A stretch of DNA of 64,000 bases, taken from assembly GCF_013874595.1 (NCBI RefSeq), contig NZ_CP059431.1, positions 248,001 through 312,000 of the forward strand, given 5' to 3'. This document shows positions 18,443-26,855 of the stretch, in pieces. How positions within the stretch are numbered: the stretch's first letter is position 1; each line of letters opens with the position of its first letter. The notes beneath the pieces are model-generated. The model was not told the DNA's origin and did not search any database. It saw only the letters and a program-made list of their open reading frames with translations. Both the position numbers and the translations under genes were made by a program. The stretch comes from Flavobacterium sp. xlx-214. Its GTDB lineage: Bacteria > Bacteroidota > Bacteroidia > Flavobacteriales > Flavobacteriaceae.

Positions 18443-18491
18443 TCGCTTTTAAATATATTGCAAAACGCCCAACTTTTCAGTTGGGCGTTTT
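18394..18491 (+). repeat. Direct repeat, left copy: gcvP 3' end plus terminator
   Basis: This stretch holds the last codons of gcvP (from AAACTTAGTATG), its stop, a short spacer and the terminator. A nearly identical copy lies at 21691-21791. Bases before AAACTTA differ between the copies, so the repeat boundary is sharp. Confidence 0.9.
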
Positions 18492-18494
18492 TTT
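18462..18494 (+). terminator. gcvP terminator
   Basis: AAAACGCCCAACT pairs with AGTTGGGCGTTTT, followed by T7. It also overlaps the stop of the minus-strand gene at 18493 and can serve both directions. Confidence 0.9.
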
Positions 18495-19431
18495 ATTCTT
18501 CTAAAATTTGTAAATTAAGTTGCTCTTGATACTTTTGAGGTAAATAAATTTGTCTTTCCTTATAATTAACACTGAAATAGTAGTTTTCTTTAGTAATATC
18601 GTTTTCTATTGTTATGAAATCTCGTCTATGATGTCTTATTGCTGAATTTCCTTTCACACTAAACGCAAAATCTTCAATTTTTATTGATGAAAATTCCTTT
18701 TCTTGAGTTATATAAGTTTTTACTCTGAAGGTATTTTGCGCACCAAATTTTAATTGTTCTTCTATAAAATCACTTTTTATTACTTCAATTATTTTTTTGT
18801 CATTATCTCCTCCTCCTTGATAAGCTTTTTCTATTTCTAACAAATCATTATAAACATATATTTTACTTTTATTATAGAAAACATAGAACTTCTCTTTATT
18901 TTTATCACTTTTTTTAGTAAAATCTATCTCAATAAAGTTAGAAGCATTAATAGTTTTTGCTGGAGCTTCTAATCTATTATCAGTAAATATGTCTATTGAT
19001 TTATCTGTAAATCCTAATAACATTCCAGATAAGCTAGCTATCTTTAAATATTTTTTAGGTAATTTTCTTTTTTCTGCTTTTTTATTAATTACAACACTTT
19101 TATTATTCTCAATAATGTGATAATTTGCTTCGTAACCAACAATTGAAGTATCTATTGGCAAAAGAAAAAAATGATTATCTTGACCTTTAGTATAAGTTAT
19201 TTTATCCGCCGAAATTTTATTATATAAAATAAAATCTGTTTTCGTTAAAAAAACTATATAATCTTCTATAAGACTAGCATGTTTAGTATATATAGGCTTT
19301 ATAAATTCACTGTTTGTTTTCTTTTCAATAATACCAAATTTACCATTTACACCAAATACTTCATAATTAGTTTGAGCAAATGAAAAGTTAGCTATAGCTA
19401 AAATAATAGTTAATACAATTTTATTTTTCAT
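18493..19431 (-). CDS. Secreted WG-repeat-like protein, paralogue 1 of 3
   Basis: This protein has 312 residues and a signal peptide ending in NFSFAQ. The first 50 mature residues read YEVFGVNGKFGIIEKKTNSEFIKPIY, close to a WG-type beta-repeat (x-G-K-F-G-I-I-D, then I-x-P-x-Y). The middle has HIIENNKSVVI and KLPKKYLKI; the end has FSVKGNSAI and a strand with YYFSVNYKERQIYLPQKYQ. The next two genes encode proteins with the same blocks in the same order. The function is unknown. The gene is much more AT-rich than gcvP, and the trio is enclosed by copies of the gcvP tail. Confidence 0.6.
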   Translation of the reverse strand: MKNKIVLTIILAIANFSFAQTNYEVFGVNGKFGIIEKKTNSEFIKPIYTKHASLIEDYIVFLTKTDFILYNKISADKITYTKGQDNHFFLLPIDTSIVGYEANYHIIENNKSVVINKKAEKRKLPKKYLKIASLSGMLLGFTDKSIDIFTDNRLEAPAKTINASNFIEIDFTKKSDKNKEKFYVFYNKSKIYVYNDLLEIEKAYQGGGDNDKKIIEVIKSDFIEEQLKFGAQNTFRVKTYITQEKEFSSIKIEDFAFSVKGNSAIRHHRRDFITIENDITKENYYFSVNYKERQIYLPQKYQEQLNLQILEE

Positions 19432-19478
19432 AATGTAGTTATGTTACAGAAATTTTATTTTTTTTAAAGAAGAAACTA

Positions 19479-19513
19479 TTCCAAAAGTGAGATACCTCTT
19501 TTTTCTTTTGGAA
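19479..19513. terminator. Inverted repeat between paralogues 1 and 2
   Basis: TTCCAAAAG and CTTTTGGAA form the outer arms, with an inner GAG/CTC pair on the minus strand. It could end transcription of paralogue 2, though no T run follows the stem. Confidence 0.35.
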
Positions 19514-19561
19514 AAGTAAAATATCAAAATTACTTTAAAATACATTTTAAGGTAGCCTATT

Positions 19562-20497
19562 TTATTCTAAAAAATGTAAATCTAATTTAATTTGCTCGGC
19601 TTTTGGTAGCGAAAATCTTTTATTTTCATAATCTAAAAAGAAGAAATATTTTTTTTGGGAATTATTTTCTTCAATTAAAATATAGTCCCAACCTTTCGTT
19701 AAAGCTTCAAAGTTACCTTTTAATTGAAAAGATAGTTGCTTAATATAATTAAAATTTGAATAGCCATTAGAATAAGTTACTTTCCATTCATCCATAAAGA
19801 CACCTTGACTAATATGTGAAGACACTTTGAAATCAGTCTTTATTACCTCTTTTATTTCTGAATAAGTATTTCCTCCAGTTGCGTATTTCTTAACCAAATT
19901 AAACACTTCATCATAAACAAACACTTCAAGTTCATTATAGAAAACATAATGATTTTTATAATCATTAGTTTCTAATTTATAAACCCAATCTTTAATAAAC
20001 TTAGACGCTTTTATGGTAACTTTTATTTTTTTAAAATCATCATAACTATAAACATCAATGGTTTCATTTTCATTAAAGCCAAATAGCCAAGCGTCATTAG
20101 TTTGTAATTTTGAATATTTTTTAGGAAGTGTAATTTTGTTATTTACTGCATCTACAACTGTACTTTTATTATTTTCAATAATATGTAACCGTTGTGTGCT
20201 CTCTTTCATATTAGAATTCACTTTTCTAAGATAAAAACTTTCATTTTGCCCTTTTTTATAAACTACTTTTTTTCCACTAATTTTATTGAACAAAATCAAT
20301 TCAGTTTCGGTTTCAAAATCAACAAAGTCAATAAAAAAGTTCTTATAATTTACAAATTGAGGTTCGATAAATTCATTACCCGTTTCATAATCTACAATTC
20401 CGAATTTATTATCAATTCCAAATACTTCATATTTTTGTTGTGCAAATGAAAAATTAGCTACAAGCAATATAATAGTTAATAAAATTTTATTTTTCAT
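19562..20497 (-). CDS. Secreted WG-repeat-like protein, paralogue 2 of 3
   Basis: This protein has 311 residues with a signal peptide ending in NFSFAQ, almost the same as in paralogue 1. It then has YEVFGIDNKFGIVDYETGNEFIEPQF, HIIENNKSTVV, LPKKYSKL, FSFQLKGNFEAL-type strands and a C-terminal YFFFLDYENKRFSLPKAEQ. The order matches both neighbours, so the trio arose by tandem duplication. It is probably exported to the periplasm or beyond. There is no lipidation Cys and no T9SS domain. It lies 12 bases downstream of paralogue 3, which suggests co-transcription. Confidence 0.6.
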   Translation of the reverse strand: MKNKILLTIILLVANFSFAQQKYEVFGIDNKFGIVDYETGNEFIEPQFVNYKNFFIDFVDFETETELILFNKISGKKVVYKKGQNESFYLRKVNSNMKESTQRLHIIENNKSTVVDAVNNKITLPKKYSKLQTNDAWLFGFNENETIDVYSYDDFKKIKVTIKASKFIKDWVYKLETNDYKNHYVFYNELEVFVYDEVFNLVKKYATGGNTYSEIKEVIKTDFKVSSHISQGVFMDEWKVTYSNGYSNFNYIKQLSFQLKGNFEALTKGWDYILIEENNSQKKYFFFLDYENKRFSLPKAEQIKLDLHFLE

Positions 20498-20509
20498 AAA
20501 GTAGTTATA

Positions 20510-21469
20510 TTACAACATTTGTAATTTAAGTTTTTTTTGATATTTCTTAGGATAGAAAAAGGTTTTATTTTTAAGATCAATTTTAAAGCAATATTCCATC
20601 TGTGTTTCAATATTTTTAATAACCACCCAATAATTGATATCTCGCACATCTAAATAAAATTTACTTAAAGACAATGTACTTTTATCAAAATTGCCTTTAA
20701 CAGAAAAAGAAAAATCAAATCCATCTACACTAAAAACTGTAATCCCTTTTTCATTTTTAACATTCCAAATTGAAATATTTCCCCAACCATCTGTTTTCCA
20801 ATCCTGGTCTATTTTTTTATAATCACCTGCAATCAATTGTAAGATTTTTTTATAATCACTTTCTGATGAAGCTATTGAATTCAGTAACTCAAAATTTTCA
20901 TCATAAATATATATATTATCTTTTCCGTAAAAAATATAAGTAGAAACTTCTTTTTGATTTTTGATATCATAAAGATGCTCAAATTCAAAAAATGTGGCAG
21001 AAACATCTTTTAAATATTGTGTATTGTAATCACCTTTCTTATAAACATCTATGGAATTAGTTTTAGTAAATCCCATAATATTTTGATACACAGTTGTAAT
21101 TCTTTCATATTCTCTATTGAAAAAGATTTTATTAGAAAATTTTGACGATGAAATAAGAACACTCTTATCATTGTTAACACAATGAAAATAAATTCCCATT
21201 TTATAAATTAATATTGGCTGATTTCTATCAATATAAATGGAAGTAACGCCTGTATTCTCATCATAAAAATAAAATTTATCTTTATCAACAAATGCCAAAA
21301 CATCTTGAAAAACTGGTGCAAAAGATGCATATGTAGGAGGCACTATTTCTTCTAGTGAAGTTTTATCAACAACACCGAATTTGTTTTCGTACTGAAATGC
21401 TTGATACTTCTCTTGAGGGTATCCATAAAAAAAATTAATAATTGAAAGTATCAAAATAATATTTTTCAT
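20510..21469 (-). CDS. Secreted WG-repeat-like protein, paralogue 3 of 3
   Basis: This protein has 319 residues. The start at 21469 is chosen because it opens the signal peptide MKNIILILSIINFFYG; the frame is open 20 codons further up but that stretch would bury the signal. Mature blocks: YQAFQYENKFGVVDKTSLEEIVPPTY, CVNNDKSVLI, a FDFSFSVKGNFD strand and a terminal CFKIDLKNKTFFYPKKYQ. It is the most divergent of the trio. The gene is very AT-rich (for example 11 G/C in the 60 bases 20881-20940). Function is unknown. Confidence 0.6.
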   Translation of the reverse strand: MKNIILILSIINFFYGYPQEKYQAFQYENKFGVVDKTSLEEIVPPTYASFAPVFQDVLAFVDKDKFYFYDENTGVTSIYIDRNQPILIYKMGIYFHCVNNDKSVLISSSKFSNKIFFNREYERITTVYQNIMGFTKTNSIDVYKKGDYNTQYLKDVSATFFEFEHLYDIKNQKEVSTYIFYGKDNIYIYDENFELLNSIASSESDYKKILQLIAGDYKKIDQDWKTDGWGNISIWNVKNEKGITVFSVDGFDFSFSVKGNFDKSTLSLSKFYLDVRDINYWVVIKNIETQMEYCFKIDLKNKTFFYPKKYQKKLKLQML

Positions 21470-21690
21470 TAAGTATATTTTAAGATCATAAATAATTGGC
21501 AATATCAAATCTAACAGAATTTTCATCATTTATCTAATAAAGAATTAAAAAACAGATAACACAACACAAACACTATGCATGCATAATTTAAAAATAATAA
21601 ATTTATATATCTATTTACCTTTAGTCAGGTTATCTATTTAAATAATTTATTATAAAAAGTAACTTAATATGACAATGCATTTGGTGTCAT

Positions 21691-21791
21691 AAACTTAGTA
21701 TGTTCTTGTGCTCCTATTGAAGCTTATATGGAAGCATAATTGCTTTTAAATATATTGTAAAACGCCCAACTGAAAAGTTGGGCGTTTTTTG
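21691..21791 (+). pseudogene. Direct repeat, right copy: gcvP 3'-end fragment plus terminator
   Basis: The last 16 codons of gcvP (ending in EAYMEA and stop), the spacer and a terminator hairpin are repeated here, with only a few base changes from 18394-18491. The fragment has no start and is not a gene. The rest of 21530-21877 is AT-rich spacer with no other feature. The two copies bracket the three AT-rich paralogues. Confidence 0.9.
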
Positions 21792-21877
21792 TTATAAATC
21801 GTTTTTCGTGCAACTTTTATAGTAAATCATCAAAAAAACATCTATTTTTACTATAATCACATACAAACCAACGCAAT

Positions 21878-22561
21878 ATGTTTTTCTCAATATCCAGATT
21901 AGAAGAAGGTGCTTTTCACGCCAATGAATTACAAAATCCGCAAAACAAAGAAAACCCAATGGTTTTGGGTATTTATAGAACACAATCAAGAACTGCTTTC
22001 TTTACAGTTCGCTCTAAAAAAGTAGTTGCTGAATTTTGGGATGATGTTACAAGAAAAAAAATTCCTACTAAGCTATGGTCGCCTGAAATGAAAGCTTTTG
22101 CTCAGCAAAAAATAAACAGCACGCCAAAACCTTCTTTTATTTTTAAATTTACGATTGTAGGTTGGCTTTTTGTTGCAGCCATTGTATGTTTTTTTGGCTA
22201 CTTAGTTTACGATAGTATAAAAACCGATGCTCCTAAACCAGCTACTTACATTTCTATGGAACAAGCACCGCAAGTGGGTGATATTTATTTTGGAAGATAT
22301 GAGGCTTTTAAACAAGCAGGTGATCGAATTGCATCCAATCTTGGTTTTGGTTGGTTCAAAATTATAAACGTTCGAGGTGATGTGTATACATTAGTTAAAT
22401 CAACAGAAATAAGCATAAGCTACAAACCTAAAGAACAAATGAACAATACCAGCTTTGAAACTACGGGTACAACAGCTACCATTACAGAACATGCGGGTTA
22501 TATGCTTAACTTAAAAGCAGAAGATGGCAAAATGGAAATTTACTTAACGGATAAAAAGTAA
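21878..22561 (+). CDS. Hypothetical single-span membrane protein
   Basis: This protein has 227 residues: a soluble N-terminal part (1-85), one membrane span (about 90-111, with FTIVGWLFVAAIVCFFGYLV) and an extracytoplasmic C-terminal part with QVGDIYFGRYEAF and WFKIINVRGDVYTLV. The C-terminal half reads like a small beta domain. I do not recognise a family. In the presumed ancestral order, before the three-gene block came in, this gene would have followed gcvP directly. Confidence 0.6.
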   Translation: MFFSISRLEEGAFHANELQNPQNKENPMVLGIYRTQSRTAFFTVRSKKVVAEFWDDVTRKKIPTKLWSPEMKAFAQQKINSTPKPSFIFKFTIVGWLFVAAIVCFFGYLVYDSIKTDAPKPATYISMEQAPQVGDIYFGRYEAFKQAGDRIASNLGFGWFKIINVRGDVYTLVKSTEISISYKPKEQMNNTSFETTGTTATITEHAGYMLNLKAEDGKMEIYLTDKK

Positions 22562-22619
22562 TACTTCTTTAGAGAAATATAATAGTTTTAGACAACAAAG
22601 TAATATAAAAATTATATTT

Positions 22620-22712
22620 ATGCCCTCTTTTTACGAACCAGGCGAAAATGCCCGAGAAAAGCAAACCAAAGACTTTTTGCATCAGCGTTGGCAAGGTAAG
22701 TATGGGTATTAA
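22620..22712 (+). CDS. Possible 30-residue small protein
   Basis: An ATG opens a 30-codon frame encoding a hydrophilic peptide that starts MPSFYEPGENAREKQ and ends WQGKYGY. It begins 58 bases after the previous gene and its stop codon merges with a terminator hairpin. The codons look like those of the neighbouring genes. There is no signal or membrane segment. It could be a genuine small protein or a chance frame; conservation would decide. Confidence 0.35.
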   Translation: MPSFYEPGENAREKQTKDFLHQRWQGKYGY

Positions 22713-22741
22713 AAAAGCACTTCTTTCGAAGTGCTTTTTTT
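22711..22741. terminator. Strong bidirectional terminator
   Basis: AAAAAAGCACTTC and GAAGTGCTTTTTT form a stem with a TTTC loop. It lies between the convergent small ORF and the minus-strand operon ending at 22740. Confidence 0.9.
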
Positions 22742-23156
22742 ATAATTTATTCAGTGTAGAATACTCTAAAGCGTTTTTAATAGCATCAACATGTGATTTG
22801 TTTCTAGCTTTTAGTCTACTCTCTCCTTTTGCGGTAAAAACAACTTCTCCTTTGCAATTAACCAATTCAATAATTAATTTGGTTGCTAACATTGACTTGT
22901 CTCGTTTTACATTGCATTTTAACAATTTACAAGGATCATTTGCAACTTCAGCAGGTGCTTCTTGATTGTCGTAATACACAGTAAATCCTTTTTCTTCTAA
23001 ACGATGTTTTAAATACGAGTTTACACGGTATTCATTAAAAGTATCTTGAAAATCGTAAACCGCTTTTACTTGAATGGTTTTAACCGATCCTATGTTTTGC
23101 GCTTTTGTTCCTAATCCAATAAAAACGAAAAGCAATAAAAATAAAAATTTCTTCAT
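22740..23156 (-). CDS. Small secreted protein, last gene of the ABC/YjjG operon
   Basis: This 138-residue protein has a signal peptide ending in GTKAQ. The mature domain contains YDFQDTFNEYRVNSYLKHRLEEKGFTVYYD, then CKLLKCNV and LIIELVNCKGEVVFTAKGESR. That pattern of a helix plus strands, with three Cys, is common in flavobacterial proteins of this size but has no name I know. It follows the nucleotidase gene with one base between them, so it belongs to the same transcript. Confidence 0.6.
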   Translation of the reverse strand: MKKFLFLLLFVFIGLGTKAQNIGSVKTIQVKAVYDFQDTFNEYRVNSYLKHRLEEKGFTVYYDNQEAPAEVANDPCKLLKCNVKRDKSMLATKLIIELVNCKGEVVFTAKGESRLKARNKSHVDAIKNALEYSTLNKL

Positions 23157-23157
23157 C

Positions 23158-23847
23158 TTATAAAATATCTAAAAGTTGTTTTAATTGTTGTACTTCAGCT
23201 ACTTGAACATCACTTTGCAACTGAAACTCATTAAACCAAATTACTTGCATCCCTACATTCAAAGCTCCATGAACATCGGCCTGAATATTATCGCCAATCA
23301 TAAGGCTTTGTTCAGCCTTAACATTAGCCAATTGTAATGCGTGTTGAAAAATGATTGGATTTGGTTTTTTTACTCCTGCTTTTTCTGAATTGGTTATTGT
23401 TTCAAAATACTGCTCTAGCTTAGAGTTTTTAAGTTTTTTTTCTTGAACCAAACTGGGTCCGTTTGTAATAATATGCAAACGATAGTTTTTCTTTAAAGCA
23501 TTTAATGTTTCATGTGCTCCATCAAACACGTGGTTGTAATTGGTTAAATTACCTATAAAAGCATCTGCTATATAATAAATTTGATCATCATTTACGGCAA
23601 CATCAATGGCATCAAAGGTATCTTTTAACCTACCATAGCGTAGGGTATCATGTGATATTTCTTCTTTAGCAAATTTATCCCAATAATAATCATTGATGGG
23701 TTTAAAATGTGTCATAAAATCACCTACACCTTTAAGCTGCATTTCGTTAAAAATTGCATCAAAAGTTAGTGCTGAATTTTTATCAAAATCATAAATAGTA
23801 TGATCTAAATCAAAAAATAAATCGGTTAAACCTTCTTTACGTATCAT
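23158..23847 (-). CDS. yjjG: YjjG-type HAD nucleotidase
   Basis: This is a 229-residue HAD-superfamily phosphatase of the YjjG group, which dephosphorylates non-canonical pyrimidine nucleotides. HAD motif I is DLDHT with the nucleophile Asp, motif II is the Thr in HIITNGP, motif III is the Lys in KPNPIIF and motif IV is GDNIQADV. The cap domain lies between motifs I and II. Length is typical. Its start overlaps the stop of the upstream gene by one base. In many flavobacteria this gene is linked to a small secreted protein as here. Confidence 0.85.
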   Translation of the reverse strand: MIRKEGLTDLFFDLDHTIYDFDKNSALTFDAIFNEMQLKGVGDFMTHFKPINDYYWDKFAKEEISHDTLRYGRLKDTFDAIDVAVNDDQIYYIADAFIGNLTNYNHVFDGAHETLNALKKNYRLHIITNGPSLVQEKKLKNSKLEQYFETITNSEKAGVKKPNPIIFQHALQLANVKAEQSLMIGDNIQADVHGALNVGMQVIWFNEFQLQSDVQVAEVQQLKQLLDIL

Positions 23848-24326
23848 TATTTTTGATGTGTTATAACAGCGTTTTCAATGTGATAAATCCAATCATCAAT
23901 ATCATCTGCATTATATCTAAAAGTACCTTCCATAGTTACATAAGTATCGGTTTTTAAACGCGGTGTACTTCCTTTAAATTTAATTCCCATAATGGTTTCT
24001 GGTCCTGCGTTACCACAGAAAAAACATTGTGCAAACACGTTTTTACTCAATGCATATGATTTACTATCAATAGGCACAATAAAACCCGACGCCTTAATTT
24101 TTTTTCCTTGTAAAGCTTTTAATGTACCGTTTACCATAGGATACATTACTTCACCATAATGAGGATTTTTCTTTTTTATAAAATCAATTTGTCCTAATAA
24201 TTTCCAAGTAACTTCTGTTGGATTTTGAAATTCTACTTTATCAACAACAGTACTTGTTTTAGGAGTAAAACTCATTAATAAGATTGCTAAGGCGCAATAA
24301 GAAACAATTATTATTTTTTTTAACAT
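23847..24326 (-). CDS. Exported CFFC protein, DUF3299-like (copy 2)
   Basis: This 159-residue protein has an N-terminal hydrophobic signal or anchor. The domain reads ASGFIVPIDSKSYALSKNV, then QCFFCGNAGPETIMGIKF, then TDTYVTMEGTF, the order of DUF3299-type periplasmic domains. The CxxC pair may bind a metal. It is a paralogue of the neighbouring gene at 24335, 8 bases upstream. Both are encoded behind a MacB-type ABC transporter. In Vibrio zinc-regulated clusters a similar domain accompanies a similar transporter; the parallel suggests metal handling but is inference. Confidence 0.65.
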   Translation of the reverse strand: MLKKIIIVSYCALAILLMSFTPKTSTVVDKVEFQNPTEVTWKLLGQIDFIKKKNPHYGEVMYPMVNGTLKALQGKKIKASGFIVPIDSKSYALSKNVFAQCFFCGNAGPETIMGIKFKGSTPRLKTDTYVTMEGTFRYNADDIDDWIYHIENAVITHQK

Positions 24327-24334
24327 GTGTTATT

Positions 24335-24805
24335 TTATTTTTTGTGCGTGATTACAGCATTGAGTATACTAAATTTCCAATCATCGGAATTCTTATCATT
24401 GTAAAAAAAAGTTCCTTCTAAACTAATATAAGTATCTGTTTTTAAACGAGGTGGTTTACTTTTAAATTGAATTCCTAAAATAGTTTCAGCACCAGCACTT
24501 GTACTACAAAAGAAACAATGCGAGTAAACATTTTTACTTAAAACATATGATTTACTATCAATAGGAATAACAAATCCGCTGACTTTTATTTTTTTACCGT
24601 GAACATTTTCTTTAATTATGTTTCCATAATTACTCATAACCTGTAAACTAGCATTCATATTTGCTAAAACTTGCCAAGTGATGTCAATTGATTGCTCTTG
24701 TATTTTATTATGCTGCGTTCTATCATTAGATGTAATCTTAGGAGCAAAACTCATTAAAAAACAAGCTGTTCCTACATAAGCGGCTACTACTATTTTTTTA
24801 AGCAT
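24335..24805 (-). CDS. Exported CFFC protein, DUF3299-like (copy 1)
   Basis: This 156-residue paralogue of the next gene has the same blocks: VSGFVIPIDSKSYVLSKNV, HCFFCSTSAGAETILGIQF and TDTYISLEGTF, after an N-terminal hydrophobic segment. The CFFC pair is conserved in both copies. Its start overlaps the end of the permease gene by 8 bases, so translation is probably coupled to the transporter. Periplasmic location is likely. Metal binding through CFFC is inference. Confidence 0.65.
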   Translation of the reverse strand: MLKKIVVAAYVGTACFLMSFAPKITSNDRTQHNKIQEQSIDITWQVLANMNASLQVMSNYGNIIKENVHGKKIKVSGFVIPIDSKSYVLSKNVYSHCFFCSTSAGAETILGIQFKSKPPRLKTDTYISLEGTFFYNDKNSDDWKFSILNAVITHKK

Positions 24806-26069
24806 TTGCTAATGTTTTAGATATATTTAATGAATACGCTTTTATAGCCGGAATAAGGGCTGCTATTATACCAACAGCTAAGGTTGCAGCAAACAACAAA
24901 CCTTCTTCTTTCCATAAAAACTCAAACGGATTAAAAGCCATTTTGAATTCCTCTTGCGAAGAAACAGACAACATATACAAGCCTACCCTTCCAAAAACAA
25001 TACCAAGAATAAAGCCCATTACACATAAAAAAATACTTTCTAATAAAACCAGCCATAACAACTGAAATCTTGAAGCTCCTGTTATACGCAATAAAGCAAA
25101 CTCGTACTTACGTTCTTTTAATGTATTGTATAATGCTACAAAGATACTAATACCCGAAATAAGCATAATACCATAAGCCAAATATTTTAAAGCCGTAATA
25201 CCTACACCAAACAATGCAAACAAACGGTTAACCTCTAAGGCTGGTGATGCTGCTTGCATTTCGGTATTTTGAGGTATGATGCGTGGCCACGTCATTTTAG
25301 CCATATTGTTGCGCAATTTTAATAATACGGCTGTAATTTCTTTTCCTTCGTGAGGATTTTTCACTTCTTCATGATCATGATGTGCTTTTCCTTCAGCATG
25401 ATGATGCGTTTCTTCTGATGCATGATTTTGAGCTTCTTCAGCATGTCCTTCGTGTTCATGATCGTGCATATGCCAAACTGATTCAATCGTTGATAAAATT
25501 AATTGGTCGGCTACTTTACCAGAAGGTTCTAAAATACCTACTACTTTATAAGCGTGATGATCATGAACCTCTCCTTCTTCCGCATCGCCATGTGTACCAT
25601 AAAAAGTAGCACCTACTTTTAAATCGATGTTTTTAGCAATTGCAGCACCTACTACTACTTCAAAATCTTTTGTAAACACAGTTCCTTGTGCTACTTTTAA
25701 ATTGAAGTGTTTTAGGTAATTATCGGTAGTACCTACAATTTTATAGCCTAAATAATTATCGCCATAAGCCAAAGGAACAGCACTTTCAACCATTGGTTTA
25801 TTCATCCAAGCCTCAGCTTCGGTATATGAAATATTTCCAGGAGGAGCATCCATTTGATAAACCGATGATAGAATAAGCTGTAACGGACTTCCCTTTGCTC
25901 CTAAAACCAAATCGATATTATCTATTGATGCCGAAAATTTTTCTTCAAACTGTTTTTGCAACAAAATTAATATCGATATTATAGCAACCGAAGCTGTTAA
26001 CAACACAATACTTAAAAAGGTGTTTAATGGTTTAAACCAAGTATTTTTCCAAGCTATTTTTGTAATCAT
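24798..26069 (-). CDS. FtsX/MacB-type ABC permease with His-rich segment
   Basis: This is a 423-residue permease with one N-terminal membrane span (about 18-38), a large periplasmic domain and three C-terminal spans, the layout of MacB/LolC-type mechanotransmitting permeases. The periplasmic domain carries a run of 13 histidines between residues 200 and 240 (VWHMHDHEHEGH, then THHHAEGKAHHDH), plus His160, His169, His171 and His172, which would bind zinc, nickel or copper. It is encoded directly after its ATPase with a 4-base overlap and before two CFFC proteins. Such permeases do not carry substrate through the membrane; they usually move a lipoprotein or ligand in the periplasm. Confidence 0.8.
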   Translation of the reverse strand: MITKIAWKNTWFKPLNTFLSIVLLTASVAIISILILLQKQFEEKFSASIDNIDLVLGAKGSPLQLILSSVYQMDAPPGNISYTEAEAWMNKPMVESAVPLAYGDNYLGYKIVGTTDNYLKHFNLKVAQGTVFTKDFEVVVGAAIAKNIDLKVGATFYGTHGDAEEGEVHDHHAYKVVGILEPSGKVADQLILSTIESVWHMHDHEHEGHAEEAQNHASEETHHHAEGKAHHDHEEVKNPHEGKEITAVLLKLRNNMAKMTWPRIIPQNTEMQAASPALEVNRLFALFGVGITALKYLAYGIMLISGISIFVALYNTLKERKYEFALLRITGASRFQLLWLVLLESIFLCVMGFILGIVFGRVGLYMLSVSSQEEFKMAFNPFEFLWKEEGLLFAATLAVGIIAALIPAIKAYSLNISKTLANA

Positions 26070-26695
26070 ATTAAGGTAATTTGCTGGTTAAACACTTTTT
26101 TTAAACGTTGATCATGTGTTACAATAACCAATGAAGTTTGGTACTCTTTAGCTAAATCAGATAACAATTGGGCAACAATTAAGGCATTTTCATCATCTAA
26201 ACTTGACGTTGGTTCATCTGCCAAAATAACCGACGGATTGTTTATTAAAGCGCGCGCAATGTTTACACGTTGCTGCTGACCAATACTTAATTGGCTCGGC
26301 AACTTATGCACATGCTCTTTTAAACCTAAGTTCTCTAATATATTGAGTGCTTTTTCTTTTGCTTTGCTTTTTTGTGCAATCCAAGAAGCCAAAACTACAT
26401 TATCTAAAACGCTTAAAGCTTCAATAAAAAATGATTTTTGTAAAATCATGCCAATATTTTGTCCTCTAAAAGCATCCAACTGAGTTGCTTTTAATTGCTG
26501 AATATTTTGCTGATTAATAGTGATAGTACCCGCACTTGGATGCAACAAACCACCTAACAAATGCAGTAGTGTGGTTTTTCCTGTTCCTGAATTTCCTGTA
26601 ATTAATAACGTTTCGCCATTAGCACAGTTAACATCAGGAAATTGAAAGTTTTGCGTATTTGAATAAGAAAACGTAACGTTTTGCGTCTGAATCAT
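26066..26695 (-). CDS. MacB/LolD-type ABC transporter ATPase
   Basis: This is a 209-residue ATPase. Walker A is GNSGTGKTT, the signature is LSIGQQQR, Walker B is VILADEPTSSLD and the switch His is in VIVTHD. The length and the LLHLLGGLL segment after Walker A fit the LolD/MacB group. The start at 26695 (MIQTQNVTFSYS) is chosen because it opens the first beta strand; 15 more codons upstream are in frame but not family-like. Its stop overlaps the permease start by 4 bases. Confidence 0.9.
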   Translation of the reverse strand: MIQTQNVTFSYSNTQNFQFPDVNCANGETLLITGNSGTGKTTLLHLLGGLLHPSAGTITINQQNIQQLKATQLDAFRGQNIGMILQKSFFIEALSVLDNVVLASWIAQKSKAKEKALNILENLGLKEHVHKLPSQLSIGQQQRVNIARALINNPSVILADEPTSSLDDENALIVAQLLSDLAKEYQTSLVIVTHDQRLKKVFNQQITLI

Positions 26696-26821
26696 TTTAC
26701 ATATTGTTAAACGGTACGCAAGATACTGATTCCTTTTCACATAAATTGGGAATAAAATGTTAAGGAAAGCATCATTTTAAACAATAATCTAGCAAGTTGT
26801 TTATCTGTTTTATTAATAAGC

Positions 26822-26855
26822 AAAAAGTCCAATGTAAAACATCGGACTTTTTTTA
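26822..26855 (-). terminator. Terminator of the arginine operon
   Basis: AAAAAGTCC-A-ATG pairs with CAT-C-GGACTTTTT with one mismatch. The stem overlaps the argH stop on the minus strand. Confidence 0.8.

Noticed and set aside
18394-21791. Composite transposon
   Set aside because: The flanking repeats are a gcvP tail and not an IS, and no transposase is encoded.
22648-22965. 105-codon plus-strand frame
   Set aside because: It crosses a strong terminator and runs antisense to the secreted protein gene at 22740.
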